Below, in pieces: positions 40,405-51,789 of a stretch of DNA of 64,000 nt. A program made the translations under genes and the position numbers. The stretch is from Plasmopara viticola. Its lineage: Eukaryota; Oomycota; Peronosporomycetes; Peronosporales; Peronosporaceae. Where the stretch lies: assembly GCA_001695595.3 (NCBI GenBank), contig MBPM02000068.1, positions 415,806-479,805 of the forward strand, written 5' to 3'. The notes beneath the pieces are model-generated. The model did no database searches and was not told the DNA's origin. It saw only the letters and a list, made by a program, of their open reading frames with translations. Each line of letters opens with the position of its first letter. The first letter of the stretch is position 1.

Positions 40405-41540
40405 CGCAGGAAAATCATTAGCCTACTTCTAACTCTTAATAACTGCTATGGACTAGAATACAGAGAATACAAATGCAGAGAGTGATTTAAATAAAAACGA
40501 AATTAAGGTCTTACCGGCGGGCAATGTTTGACCGTTAGTAGACCGGCACAGATTCTTCACGTTGACGCGAATGATATGTTCTCTTGCTTTGGCTTCTGAT
40601 GAACACACAATAGTCGAGCAACATCTTTTGCTATCGTTGCTTTAAGAACATCTAGCACCACGCACGAGGGGCTTGTTTGAGTTCATTTACACTTTTCCGA
40701 AATACACACACATCAATGCATTTGCAAGTGAGAGCAAAAAAGTTCCTGTTTCCGATGACGAATTTCAGTAAAGTCATTACACTTTGTGGTGGTACATTGT
40801 GACATGACCGTCGTCACCGGCAGTATTCCCGGTAACGGCTTTAACGTAACTTAATAAAATATTCCCAAGATGCATGCATTAGTACTATCCATAGGAATAG
40901 GCGACTATACAGCTTCCAACCGGAATACAGTTCCGGACGTCCCATAATCATTGGAAGCCAAGAGACATTGATCGCAGGAAAATCATTAGCCTACTTCTAA
41001 CTCTTAATAACTGCTATGGACTAGAATACAGAGAATACAAATGCAGAGAGTGATTTAAATAAAAACGAAATTAAGGTCTTACCGGCGGGCAATGTTTGAC
41101 CGTTAGTAGACCGGCACAGATTCTTCACGTTGACGCGAATGATATGTTCTCTTGCTTTCGCTTCTGATGAACACACAATAGTCGAGCAACATCTTTTGCT
41201 ATCGTTGCTTTAAGAACATCTAGCACCACGCACGAGGGGCTTGTTTGAGTTCATTTACACTTTTCCGAAATACACACACATCAATGCATTTGCAAGTGAG
41301 AGCAAAAAATTTCCTGTTTCCGATGACGAATTTCAGTAAAGTCATTACACTTTGTGGTGGTACATTGTGACATGACCGTCGTCACCGGTAGTATTCCCGG
41401 TAACGGCTTTAACGTAACTTAATAAAATATTCCCAAGATGCATGCATTAGTACTATCCATACGAATAGGCGACTATACAGCTTCCAACCGGAATACAGTT
41501 CCGGACGTCCCATAATCATTGGAAGCCAAGAGACATTGAT
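40405..41540 (+). repeat. Recent 568-bp tandem duplication
   Basis: Units 40405-40972 and 40973-41540 differ at four positions noticed by eye (about 99% identity). Each unit ends with the first 175 bp of an LTR (from TGTGACATGACCGTCG), so the copy made a partial extra LTR start upstream of the element. No gene is inside. Confidence 0.93.
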
Positions 41541-41810
41541 GGCTGAAAGTAATATGGAATGTGTAAAAAGCCAGATGAAATATAGAAGAATGATAGCTCT
41601 TGTAATGGTAGCAGTAGATGGCTGAGAGTCACTGGTTAGGCTGTAGCACGAAAAAAAAGTCGTCAGATGTCTCCATAATGTCACTTCTCAATTTGCTTTG
41701 AGCAGTTAGCACCCCTCCTCATTCCCCAACTTCGCCCCGCCCGCGCCTCAGCCTCGTCCGACGACCGACTTTAACAAGCTTCTTTCGCGACTATACTATA
41801 TGGATGCACT
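41366..41810 (+). repeat. 5' LTR of decayed Ty3/gypsy element
   Basis: Begins TGTGACATGACCGTCGTCACCGG and shares ordered blocks with 46986-47430: GGTAACGGCTTT, GCATTAGTACTATC, CATAATCATTGG-like, GGTTAGGCTGTAGC, CACTTCTCAATTTGCTTT and CGCCCGCGCCTCAGCCTCGT. The right boundary is uncertain. Divergence from the 3' LTR is large, so the insertion is old. Confidence 0.75.
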
Positions 41811-44800
41811 TGTTGGTCAACTTGAAGAGTTCGAGACAAGAGTGCTCGTGATCACATAGTGAAATACGAGTCATTTTGTGATATTTTGTACGAATCACAT
41901 AGTGGGAAGTACTCGATCAAAAAGGGTTGTCGTACAGCACGAACTCAAAGTTAAGTAAATAGTTAGCTTGGTTGCACGCTACTGCTGTACAAGTACCCGG
42001 AACTCCTTCAGTTGGTCAATGGGATTGTGCTTTTGCCTTTTGTTGAATCCTGTCCCGCTTTTATAATCACGAACACTTTACTCACTTGATTTCGCTTAAT
42101 CTACATTTAATACTACTGAGCTGTTTCGTTCGGCACCGTTGTAGGGAAAAACAAGAGACCCGCGACTTCACATACGCGTTCATCACTACCACTGAGCTCC
42201 TAACAAGCCGTGATAAGGAGCTCGACAAGTTGCGAAAGGACTTGCGGTTATCAACGGTAAAGCAACCTAAGCTTGTTTAACTCATTTGAAACGAAATCCC
42301 GGATTGTAAGGGCTCAGGTGCCAGGTATTTACGGCACGATATCACTGAAATCTAACGCGCCGAAATGCGTAGGCTGTAAAACAAAATTTAACCAGCTCTG
42401 TTATAATGAAGGCCGTGCGGCTGAGCGTCCATCTACGACCCCAAGACCTCGTCAGCAGAGCCGAATAAGTGCTCTTGACAAAATAAAAGTTTACGGCAAA
42501 TGTCGCGCTCAAGATTAAGAGCTCCGGCTCCGCAAATTGCGGCAAGTGAGCAAATTCAACCGTTCAAGCTAATGTAATTCCTTTGAAGCGACAAGACAAG
42601 ACACACTGTCCATGCAACAACTACTGTCGTATCTCACTCAGCAACAACAGCAGTCTCAAGCCCAGGAGCGAGCTTAAGTGCAAGCTCAAATGCAACATGC
42701 TAATGGAAGCTTCGAGTTTTTTGTTGCATCAAGAGGCGAGCAGAAGAAAAACGTCTCACCTTTTTATGAAGATAGCTTTAGGCGAAGTTATTATCTTCGC
42801 AATGGAACAGTGCTACGTTAATAAGCGCCAGTTCATGACAAAATAGTCGTCAGACTTTGTGACGCTTGCCCCAAGCAATTTAGGCTGATTAGTACGAAAT
42901 TGGTACCGTGCCTTTATCGCCAACTGCAAGCGCATAAACGTGCACAAGATGTGAGCACTGTTAAAAACTCAAATTCGTACACGCCTCAGGCCTAAGTATT
43001 TCGAGTATGATTTTTAGGAGCGGATGTTTTTTCTGATTCAAAGGAGAATTATCTATAAGTACATCCCTAGATTCTAGGACTTGATGTGAGTTTAAAATCA
43101 GTAAATTGGACAGCATTTTTTTGAAACTGGAAATCAGCGAATTGCAAACGCATTTTTTTCTAGAGTGGATTAGGGGAGAAACCGCAACGAGGCTTAGAAA
43201 AGAAAGTATGAGTATTTTCCAGGAGGCCATTGAAATTGCCTCAAAATTCGTATTTGCCCATAAATCGGGTAGACCAAATCGCACATCGATCAAGTCGTTC
43301 AAGACGGTGCCTTACGGACCAGCTATTGTGCGAACAAGTCACGATCTCAGAAACAATAGCATCGTTAAAAGAGAAAGGGTTAGAACGACAACTGGACTCA
43401 ATCGACAACATGTAGCAATCGTGGCGTTGTCGGCCACATACCACCGCAATATACCGCTCCTAAACGTAAGGAAGCGAATCATTATATTTGACGCGCACTT
43501 TATGCTGTCAGGAGAGACCCGTCACTGTCTTCATCGATAACGGATATTTTCTTGACGGTATATGCAAAGATTTGGTGAAGCGGCTTGAGCTCGAAGTAAT
43601 TAAGGGTGAAATGATGCAAGTTGACTTTAATTACGACCAGGTTGTTCACCGCCCCCGACGGACGGTGCACATGAACTTGCGGATATCTGGTTTTCCCATT
43701 ACATCGGGAACGTTTTGACTTACGCCTGTTTCGAAAATAAGAGTATCATTATCAGCATGACGTGGCATCATGAGCAAATTCCAGATATCAACTGGACTAT
43801 AGGGCGCCTATCTCCTCGCATCAACACGAAGCGCAACGCATCAGTTTGACTAAACCGCAAAGTCAATGTCCGTCCGTTTTAACTACTGAACAACGCAAGG
43901 CATGAATCTATCGGAGCCGCGATATTTATTTTACTATCGGCAACAAGGCCACCATTACCGTCAAGGAATGCCACAGCTAATTTTCTCTCACCAGTTTGTT
44001 TATTAATGCGTCACAACAAAACATTTAGTAAACCCCCGTGGGTCTGTAAGTGCTTTAAAAATCAAGTGTGGAGATCGCTCAAGGATAGTCCGGCGTATGA
44101 AGTGCTACGCAAGTGTGCGAGCACAGCATTTCGCACGGAGCTTTGAAGTGAGACGCCTCTAGTACGGGAAGAATTCGAGCACGAGATTTAGCTCAAGCCC
44201 GGTACCAGAACAATATCCATCAAATGATGGGCTAGAGTCCCGGACAGTGCAGAACGATCCAAGAAGGGGCCAAAGAGATGATGACAAGATGGCATTATTC
44301 GACTGAGTACGTTGGCCTTTTTGGCACTTACGTTTTGTGTCAAGGTTAGCGCATTGTGCGCGATTAATGTCAGCCAAATCTAGCGACGATCTTGTCAGCG
44401 ATACCAATGCCGCGCAGAGGAGACAACTTTGACTCCATGTCTGGAAGTCATTCGTTTCGTGCATGGGCCTATTTAAGGTTTCTACCAGGTTAAATCGCGT
44501 GAGTCGCATATCTTTTTTACGGCTTTTTTAGCCTCAAAGATGGCCGATTTGATTGTCTAGTCACTCTCATGGGACTGAGCGGAAGTACAGGTACGTTCGA
44601 TCGGCTCTTCGATAAAGTTTTTCTAGATCTGAGGAATTTGATGAGAATCTACTTTGACGACATCTACATGTTCATACAAAGTAAAGATTCGCAGACCACG
44701 TAACGGCTTAAGACCGTGTGCTTCAACGGTGTGAAGAACAGCAACTTTACACCAAGTTGTCAAAGTGCCAATTTTGCGTAAATGAGACCCCATGCCTAGA

Positions 44801-46961
44801 AGACTTTGTTGGACGAAAAGGCGTCCGAATGGACCTCGACAAAATAAGTACATCGCAGAATGGCCTGTTCCCAAGAATGCAGTGCTTCTTAGGCACAACA
44901 GTCTATGTCTCGAGGCTTTGCAATTTGCAGGACTACTCCACGGCAATATAAAAAACGTAATCGAGAAGCGATTTAACTCTCGGACGATCAGCTACCTGCT
45001 TCGCAGAGCTTAAGTGTCGATTGACCCTTCAACCTGTTTGTAGTCCTTTAAACTTCTCGAACCATTTGATATACGAATGGATCCCTCGAATTTCGCTATA
45101 GGAAGGGTCGTGTTACAAAAAAAGGAGAGCAAGATCATCCAATTGCTTTTACTGGTTGGAAGATGTAGCCAGCCGAGTTGAATTACCTGTTTGTGAGCAA
45201 GAGCTACTTGCAATTATGCATGAGCTAAAAGTATGGCGTGTGTATCTTCTCGATCGACTATTCACGGTCAAAAGTATCACAAAAGCGCTGAGATAATCCA
45301 GACGCAGAAGAGTGCAAATCGTAGAGTAGCTCGATAATTCAATGAGCTTGCTGAATTTTAGTCATTGTTCAAATAATTTCCCCGTGAAACTGACACCGTG
45401 GCTGATGCACTGACACGCAATCCGGAATTTGAAAGTAAAGCTGCCCAATTCAGCTTGCAAGAGCTACTGGAAACGGCTAAATATCGCGAATTCGTGGTAA
45501 TTATCCGGAAGAACAGATCCGTTTGCTAAATCTACAAAGACGATGTATGCGTGGAATAGAGATCCACAGTACGTCATCAAGAAGCTTATAAAAAAGACGT
45601 TGTCCCAAAGTCTCATTGCAAGGTGCTATTTTGTATTGCGAAACTGGCGAAGATGAGACTCCACGACTGTATAATCCAGATGACGAAGATCCAAAAATCG
45701 CGTCATCTGCTAAACATGATTCTGTATCAGCAGGCCACCCAGGTTTTACAAGACATACCTGGCCGTACGTCAAAAAAAATACTGGCCAAAAAATGGCAAG
45801 GTACATTTATCGCTATGTCAACACATGCAAAACGTGTCAGCGCAACAAGGCTAAGCAGATCAAACCGCCAGGATTACAACAGTCTCTGGATTATTCAATA
45901 GGCAGATGGATCGACATTTCAATGGACTCCATCGTGTCTTCACCGGAGACCGAAATTGATACAATGCCGCTATGATGATTGTTGATCGCTTAAACAAAAA
46001 GAGCCGTGTTTATCGTTACGAAGACAACGGACGATACCGCAGATATTGCAAAGGTCTTCATGAAGAAAAATATGAAGGACCATGGCATACTATTATGTCT
46101 GACGGAGACACCATCTTTGCGTCAAAGATATGGCAAGCAATCGTGTCTACTATGGCTACGCAATACAATTTGGCTTAAGCTTTTAGGCCACAAATGGATG
46201 GACAAATGGAAAGATCTAACGTTTCAATGTAGATTACCTCCGAATTGTCATCAACCCAGCATAGAATGATTGAGATGACTTTTTGCATTTGGCTGAGATA
46301 GCCTATAATCGACGCGTTCACTCTAAAATTAAAACATTGTTCGATGCAGAGCTAGGTTATGTTCCTTGTATGCCGGATGATTGGCATCAGATTCAAAATT
46401 TCATGATTAAGAAAATCAGAACAATACTTTTACCTTCGTCAAGAAACGTTACCTAAGGTCGCAAAGAATCGGATGAGCAAAGCGCAAGAGCGCATGAAGT
46501 AATATTATGACAAGAAAAGACGTGTTCAAGACTTTCAAGCTGGCGATGTGCTGCTTTTGGACGGCAAGAAATTGGCGTAACAAAGTTTTGCCTAGTCGAA
46601 GAAACTCGCGCCAAGCCATTCTCGATCGTATAATGAATATTATATTGCGAAAGCCCCATGGGTTAAAATTATTGAAGATATTGAAGCTGCACTCAGTGAT
46701 GCACACTTCAGTGTCGAGGCCGTATCGCAAGGACCCCCAAGCGCCAATAAAAGTTGAATAAAGTCATGTTGGCCGATGGCTCCTAGGGACAACTCGTTGA
46801 AGCCGCAATTGGACATCGTAAGTACAAGGAGAGAATACAGTCAAAGTTTGGTAGCTTGGTGATACCAATCAAGAAGCCACATGGGAGCCCTTGGATAAAC
46901 TAAAGCAGATTTGCGGACTTATCGACCTTTAGTGGGAATCCAAAACGATGAGCTCTTACTT

Positions 46962-46985
46962 TTAAAGTAGGAGAGAGAGAGGTCA
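46962..46985 (+). other. Polypurine tract of the Ty3/gypsy element
   Basis: AAAGTAGGAGAGAGAGAGG immediately precedes the 3' LTR start (TGTGATTTGACC), the expected place for the plus-strand primer. Confidence 0.75.
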
Positions 46986-47430
46986 TGTGATTTGACCGTC
47001 GTCACCGGTAACTTTGCCGGTAACGGCTTTTTCAAACACGTGCATTAGTACTATCAGTAGAAATAGGCGAATTCCGACCGAAAGACAGTTCCAGAGTTCT
47101 TATAATCATTGGGTTATAAGTTTCTTTTTTGACTGAAAGTATTCTATGACGTAACGAAGAATGACAGCTTTTAGTCTGGTAGCTGAGAACCATTAGTTAG
47201 GCTGTAGCTAGAAAACAATTTGTCAGAGCTTTCCATAATACATCACTTCTCAATTTGCTTTAAGCAGACAACACGACTTAGCCCCGCCCGCGCCTCAGCC
47301 TCGTTTGACGACCGACTTAAAAAAGGTTTCTCCACGGCTGTGTTACGCACATATTTCAACGCAGTGAATGCAATGTATCTGTGCATCAAGACTTGGTCAC
47401 GCTTAATCAGTATCACCTGATAGCGGTTGC
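46986..47430 (+). repeat. 3' LTR of decayed Ty3/gypsy element
   Basis: Starts TGTGATTTGACCGTCGTCACCGG and matches the 5' LTR in ordered blocks. It contains deletions relative to the 5' LTR. The right end near 47430 is approximate. Confidence 0.7.
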
Positions 47431-47990
47431 AGCACAACGAAGCTGAGAAGCGTGAGATGGAACAGACTTATTACGTGTAAGCAATGATTATCTTTATTAC
47501 AGACTTGGCCGGACATCGCAAGCTTCTTTTGACAAGTATGTCACTCCGGGTTCACATTTCATTTGTTGCTTAAGTCTCTTGGTACAACATTGACGTGCAC
47601 GTGACGTGGCCAATGCAAGATTTCTTCGTGCACTTAGAGTCTGTAGCGTTGCAGAAATGCGAACAGCGCTGACGCAAGCCGATCTGCGTCGACAATCCTG
47701 TTTAGTTCTCATTCAATTCGTATATAAATTCACTTTGGAGGTTGGGAGTCCTTTCTACTTGTACGTGGCTATAGCAATGACAATTCTTGAAGTGCTATAC
47801 CCCAAAAAATTTGTGTCTAAGCTTACTTTTGATCAAGCCAGTCCAGAGACGGTCAGAGAAGATCACTAATTAATCATAACGATATCGACGAAGTTTGGGA
47901 TACAGGCTGCTACTACTGTGAGGTTCTCACCCTTATTCACAGTAAACAAAAGATTAGTAGGGAGTCGGCGAAAAACATTTTTCAAAAGCT
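47431..47990. other. Gene-free spacer
   Basis: Between the 3' LTR and the stop of the coiled-coil gene. An open frame at 47606-47869 has no recognisable motif. Confidence 0.45.
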
Positions 47991-49543
47991 TTATTTTGAC
48001 TTAAGGGCTATTACCTTTGCTCGAGTCCAGTCAAACAAATTAACGAGATCGGCATCAACTCGTGTTAATTTTAAGCTGTGTTCCATGCGAAGGCTAGTCA
48101 CTTCTTTTTGCAACTTTTTTACCCGGTCCGAAAGAACTTGCTGCCCTGTGTCTACGTGTTCAATAGAGTGTTTGCTATACTCTTTCCGATTCAGCACGGT
48201 GTAATTTGTCTCAAGCTTCCGCACAGATGCCTTCAATGACTCAATTTCGTTGTTCCACGCAGTTTGCGCTTTTTGCAAGCACTTTAAAAGCTCGCTCGGA
48301 ATTTTGGTTGTTATCTAATAAATTGATAACGTCAGGTGATCAAATACTTGGCAACTACAAAAGTACAAATACAACCTGGTCGCAATAAGCCTGCACATCT
48401 TGCAATCGACTTTCCGTCTCCCTCTTCAGCGTGTGATGGTTTTTCAAAGTCTCGCGCAAACGAATTGATAGTGCGTCAAACTGCTTCCGGTCCACTGATC
48501 TTGATGCTAGCGAGTCTGCTTTCCTATATATCAAGCAAAGGGTGTAAGTGTAATAGTCACCACAGCAACGCATGAACCACCTTACATTGCTTCGAGGTCT
48601 GTCACCACCTTTTGAAGTCGTACATTCAGGTCACCACCTTGTGTCAAATCCAACTGACTCACAATACCCATACTACCGGCAGCCGTTGGGTGGTCTGTAA
48701 GCGAGGCAGGAAGCTTCAGCTTCAGCTTCAGTAGCTCTTTGTCCAACGCAAACAGCTTATTATCCAAATCATTAATTTTGTCGCCGAAATTTTGCATACT
48801 TGCGCATTGTAGCTTGTTGTCTCGCACAGTGTCGCCTCGGACGCAAGTCACTGCCTGTTCAATAGCTTCTAGTTTCTGAGCCATAAACTCTTTTGACGCA
48901 ACAAACTACCACAAAAATCCATTCACCTAAAGTTCATAAGCTACCTCGAATGCTTTAAAAATGCTTACCTCTTGACGCAGTAGTCGCATCTCCATCGCGT
49001 GTTCCTCCTGTACTCCCTGCAGCCTTTTAATCAGCAAACGTAGCTCCTGGTCATCAAGTTCAAAAACAGTAAGAAGATGTGGAATGAACAAACCATCGGA
49101 AAGTACTGCAAAGCGTACGTATCGGTCTGCTGAGGCTCGATCATCCATCACTTTGATAGTTTGTTCAGCGCGAGAGTCCGCAACGTCGCACTGCTGCTGG
49201 TGCGTCTCGACCTCATTGATTTGCTCCTGCAACGTCTCCAGTAGCTCCTGCGACGCCTCATCCAAATGCAGCCGGTATTGCTTCTCCACCTGCAACAGCT
49301 AACCGATCGTCCTCAGCATAAGAAAGCGTGTCATTAACTTTCCATCAATTAAACCTTCACGGCCTCCGTGAGCTGCAGCACCTGCGGCTTTAAGTCCTGC
49401 GCCACCGCGCGTAACTTTTGCCGAGTTGTCTGCAACGCATTCTCTGCCCTCTCGCGTCGATTGCGCTCCGCCAAAAGATTGTTGCTGCCTCCAAGGATGT
49501 GTGGCTTTACGGCACTGACGTTAGCCTTGGTGCTAGCCACCAT
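47991..49543 (-). CDS. Five-exon coiled-coil protein of unknown function
   Basis: Exons 49543-49355, 49289-48969, 48905-48586, 48523-48376 and 48314-47991 join without frame loss into a 433-residue protein. The four introns are 65, 63, 62 and 61 nt, with donors GTTTAA, GTAAGC, GTAAGG and GTTGTA and AG acceptors; phases 0, 0, 2, 0. The start is ATG 49543 (MVASTKAN); an in-frame GTG lies 18 codons upstream, so a further 5' exon is possible. Nearly the whole protein is predicted alpha-helical coiled coil, rich in Gln, Glu, Leu, Lys and Arg (ERNRRERAENALQTTRQKL, ASQELLETLQEQINEVE, VDRKQFDALSIRLRETL). No signal peptide or membrane span. Similar small helical proteins occur in cilia and the cytoskeleton, but I do not recognise the family. 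The start is 167 bp from the divergent UBA3 gene. Confidence 0.75.
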
Positions 49544-49710
49544 TGTCGCTTCAATTTGCGTCTTTTCATCAGCTTCACCATATTTGACGTCTACCACCTC
49601 AAATTAAGATACCGCCGTTCTTGTAACACGTTAATTCATTGTATCCCTCACTCTACGACGCAGTGGCTAAACCTGCGACTTCGCTGCTTACTCTTCCAGG
49701 AAAGACGTTT

Positions 49711-51219
49711 ATGGCCTCACCATCTGCTTCTACTCCATCTCTATCGCTCGCCCACAAGAAGCCGAAACTGAGCCATCCTGATTTTGCGCCTTCTCATTCG
49801 TTGAAAGACACTGATATCTCTCCCTGCACTATGAAGACCAACTTTGTGCACTCAGTGCGTAGCAGTCAGCGTCACTGGGACCTGTTGCAACTTCTGAGCC
49901 ACCGCACAAGCTATCCAGCCGAGACATCAATCGTGGCTTTAGGCGAATTCGACTCAGACGCAGCCCAGGACACTTTTAGCTTCCTGCAGGACGAGTGCCG
50001 TGTGCTGATCATAGGGGCTGGTGGCCTAGGATGCGAGCTGTTGAAAGATGTGGTGCTCTCAGGATTTACGAAGGTGGATATCATTGACATGGACACAATC
50101 GATGTGTCCAACTTAAATCGTCAATTTCTATTCCGAGCTACCGATGTTGGCAAGTCAAAGGCCGAATGCGCTGCGGCGTTTGTTCGGACACGCATGACTT
50201 CGAAGAGCAATCAAGTAGACATCACACCACACTACAAAAAGGTGCAGGATATGGATACAGACTTTTACCGCCAATTTCACGTGATTCTCTCGGGTCTTGA
50301 CAACATTGAAGCGCGTCGCTATTTAAATTCGCTCGTTGTGTCGCTGGTTGACGTGGATGAGGATGGACAAGTCGATCCATCGACAATCATTCCGCTCATT
50401 GATGGTGGCACGGAAGGTTTGCGGGGTCAAGCGCGTGTTATCATCCCTAGAATCACGAGCTGCTTTGAATGCTCCCTTGAGACATTTCCACCGCAAAAGA
50501 GCTTTCCCATGTGCACCATTGCAGAGACTCCTAGACAACCAGCACATTGTATTGCCTACGCGTTTATTGTGCTCTGGCCACGAGTGTTTCCAGACAAAAA
50601 GCTTGACAAGGATTCGCCAGAACACATGCAATGGGTTTTTCAGGTCGCCAAGGAACGTGCTGATCAATACGGAATTGCTGGTGTGACGTACAGTTTAACG
50701 TTGGGAGTAGTGAAGAACATTGTTCCAGCGGTGGCGTCAACGAACGCGATAGTGTCGGCCATGTGTGTGAGTGAGGCGCTTAAGGCCATGACCTATTGCA
50801 GTCGCTTAATGAACAATTACCACATGCACATGGGGGCCACAGGCTGCTACTCGCACACTTTTCAGTACGACCGGAAAAGTGACTGCTTGGTGTGTTCATC
50901 GCAGCAAAAGACGCTGCAAGTGGATCCGGACACTATGACGCTGCAAAAGCTGATCGACGAGCTCTGCGGCGACGACTTTCGGCTGCTTAAACCTTCAATT
51001 AGTTCTGCGCATGCAAATTTGTTCATGCAAGGACCACCAGCTCTTCGTGCTGCTACTAGTGTCAATCTTTCTAAAACGCTGCGAGAGCTCGTCAAGGACG
51101 GCGAAAGCCTTACAATCACGGACGCTGTCTTTGTGGGCGATGTGGCGCTGTCATTACAGCTTTCTTTTAAGCCGAAACTTTACAATGGAGTGGAAAAGCC
51201 GACGTCAATGGAAGATTGA
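49711..51219 (+). CDS. UBA3: NEDD8-activating enzyme E1 catalytic subunit (UBA3)
   Basis: Single exon, 502 residues from ATG 49711 (MASPSAST); the frame is open 24 codons further to a TTG, but that part lacks conservation. With its partner NAE1 it adenylates the ubiquitin-like protein NEDD8, carries it as a thioester and passes it to UBC12 for cullin neddylation. Evidence: Rossmann-type nucleotide loop IIGAGGLGCELLKDVVLSGF (about 95-114), NLNRQFLFR, SGLDNIEARRYLN, GGTEGLRGQARVIIP, zinc-binding CFEC and CLVC pairs, and the catalytic-cysteine segment FPMCTIAETPRQPAHCI with Cys about 268. The C-terminus has a ubiquitin-fold-like domain. It is longer than the human enzyme (463), mostly at the N-terminus. 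UBA2 and UBA1 are excluded by the MCTIA motif and single-domain size. Confidence 0.93.
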   Translation: MASPSASTPSLSLAHKKPKLSHPDFAPSHSLKDTDISPCTMKTNFVHSVRSSQRHWDLLQLLSHRTSYPAETSIVALGEFDSDAAQDTFSFLQDECRVLIIGAGGLGCELLKDVVLSGFTKVDIIDMDTIDVSNLNRQFLFRATDVGKSKAECAAAFVRTRMTSKSNQVDITPHYKKVQDMDTDFYRQFHVILSGLDNIEARRYLNSLVVSLVDVDEDGQVDPSTIIPLIDGGTEGLRGQARVIIPRITSCFECSLETFPPQKSFPMCTIAETPRQPAHCIAYAFIVLWPRVFPDKKLDKDSPEHMQWVFQVAKERADQYGIAGVTYSLTLGVVKNIVPAVASTNAIVSAMCVSEALKAMTYCSRLMNNYHMHMGATGCYSHTFQYDRKSDCLVCSSQQKTLQVDPDTMTLQKLIDELCGDDFRLLKPSISSAHANLFMQGPPALRAATSVNLSKTLRELVKDGESLTITDAVFVGDVALSLQLSFKPKLYNGVEKPTSMED

Positions 51220-51780
51220 GCCACGTCGGTTGCATCAAACAGTTGCAATTTTTAACTATTTAGTATTCTCGGCTTTGCTTGCGCTAAATAAGTTAAGGAT
51301 GCTAAAGCGATCTGTGATTATTTAACCTTTTTTTTGAAGAAGTCCAATTTAAACTAGTAGTTGCATTTACTAACGCAAAAAAAACATTAAATTATGTCTT
51401 TCATTTCGTATTTACTTCATATCCTGGATATAAAACAATATTCAGATTTAAAATGTGCAACTTATTTGCGCTTTTTGACGCACCGTGAAGTACATGTCAA
51501 ATTGACTACTCTCTCACTTCTCAGCAATAAGGCAAAAGTACGAGGTATAAGCGTACGTCCATTTGTTTCACGCTTCAATACCATCATTCTAGAAAAATCG
51601 TTGCGAGATTTAACGCCATTTATCGTTGCCATATGCAAGCAAAGTCTATTACACGACATACTTTTAGCACGTCCTCGTCAACTTGGTACATCAATTTTCT
51701 TTTATCAAATAATTAGCTGGAAGGTTCAAGCTACAATTCCGATTATCTGACGGGATCATCAATACTCCGTCCATAAATTA
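51220..51780. other. Gene-free spacer downstream of UBA3
   Basis: AT-rich 3' flank. An open frame at 51394-51750 (118 codons) has no motif and AT-driven composition; not called a gene. Confidence 0.45.
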
Positions 51781-51789
51781 AATACCACA

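Larger units (their letters stand above)
41366..47430 (+). mobile_element. Decayed Ty3/gypsy LTR retrotransposon
   Basis: About 6 kb between diverged LTRs, with coding parts in the Ty3 order but broken by many stops and frameshifts. Gag-like sequence lies near 43100-43500 (ETATRLRKESMSIFQEAIE), a retropepsin remnant at about 43510-43718 (VFIDNG), reverse transcriptase at about 44560-44950 (IYFDDI; LQRCEEQQLYTKLSKCQF), RNase H near 45150-45270 (CEQELLAIMHELKVWRVYLL), and integrase at about 45616-46270 with a zinc-binding part (GHPGF..CKTC) and core pieces (ISMDSI, MSDGDTIF). A polypurine tract precedes the 3' LTR. The reverse transcriptase-before-integrase order separates it from copia. It encodes no intact protein and could only move in trans. 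Confidence 0.85.
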
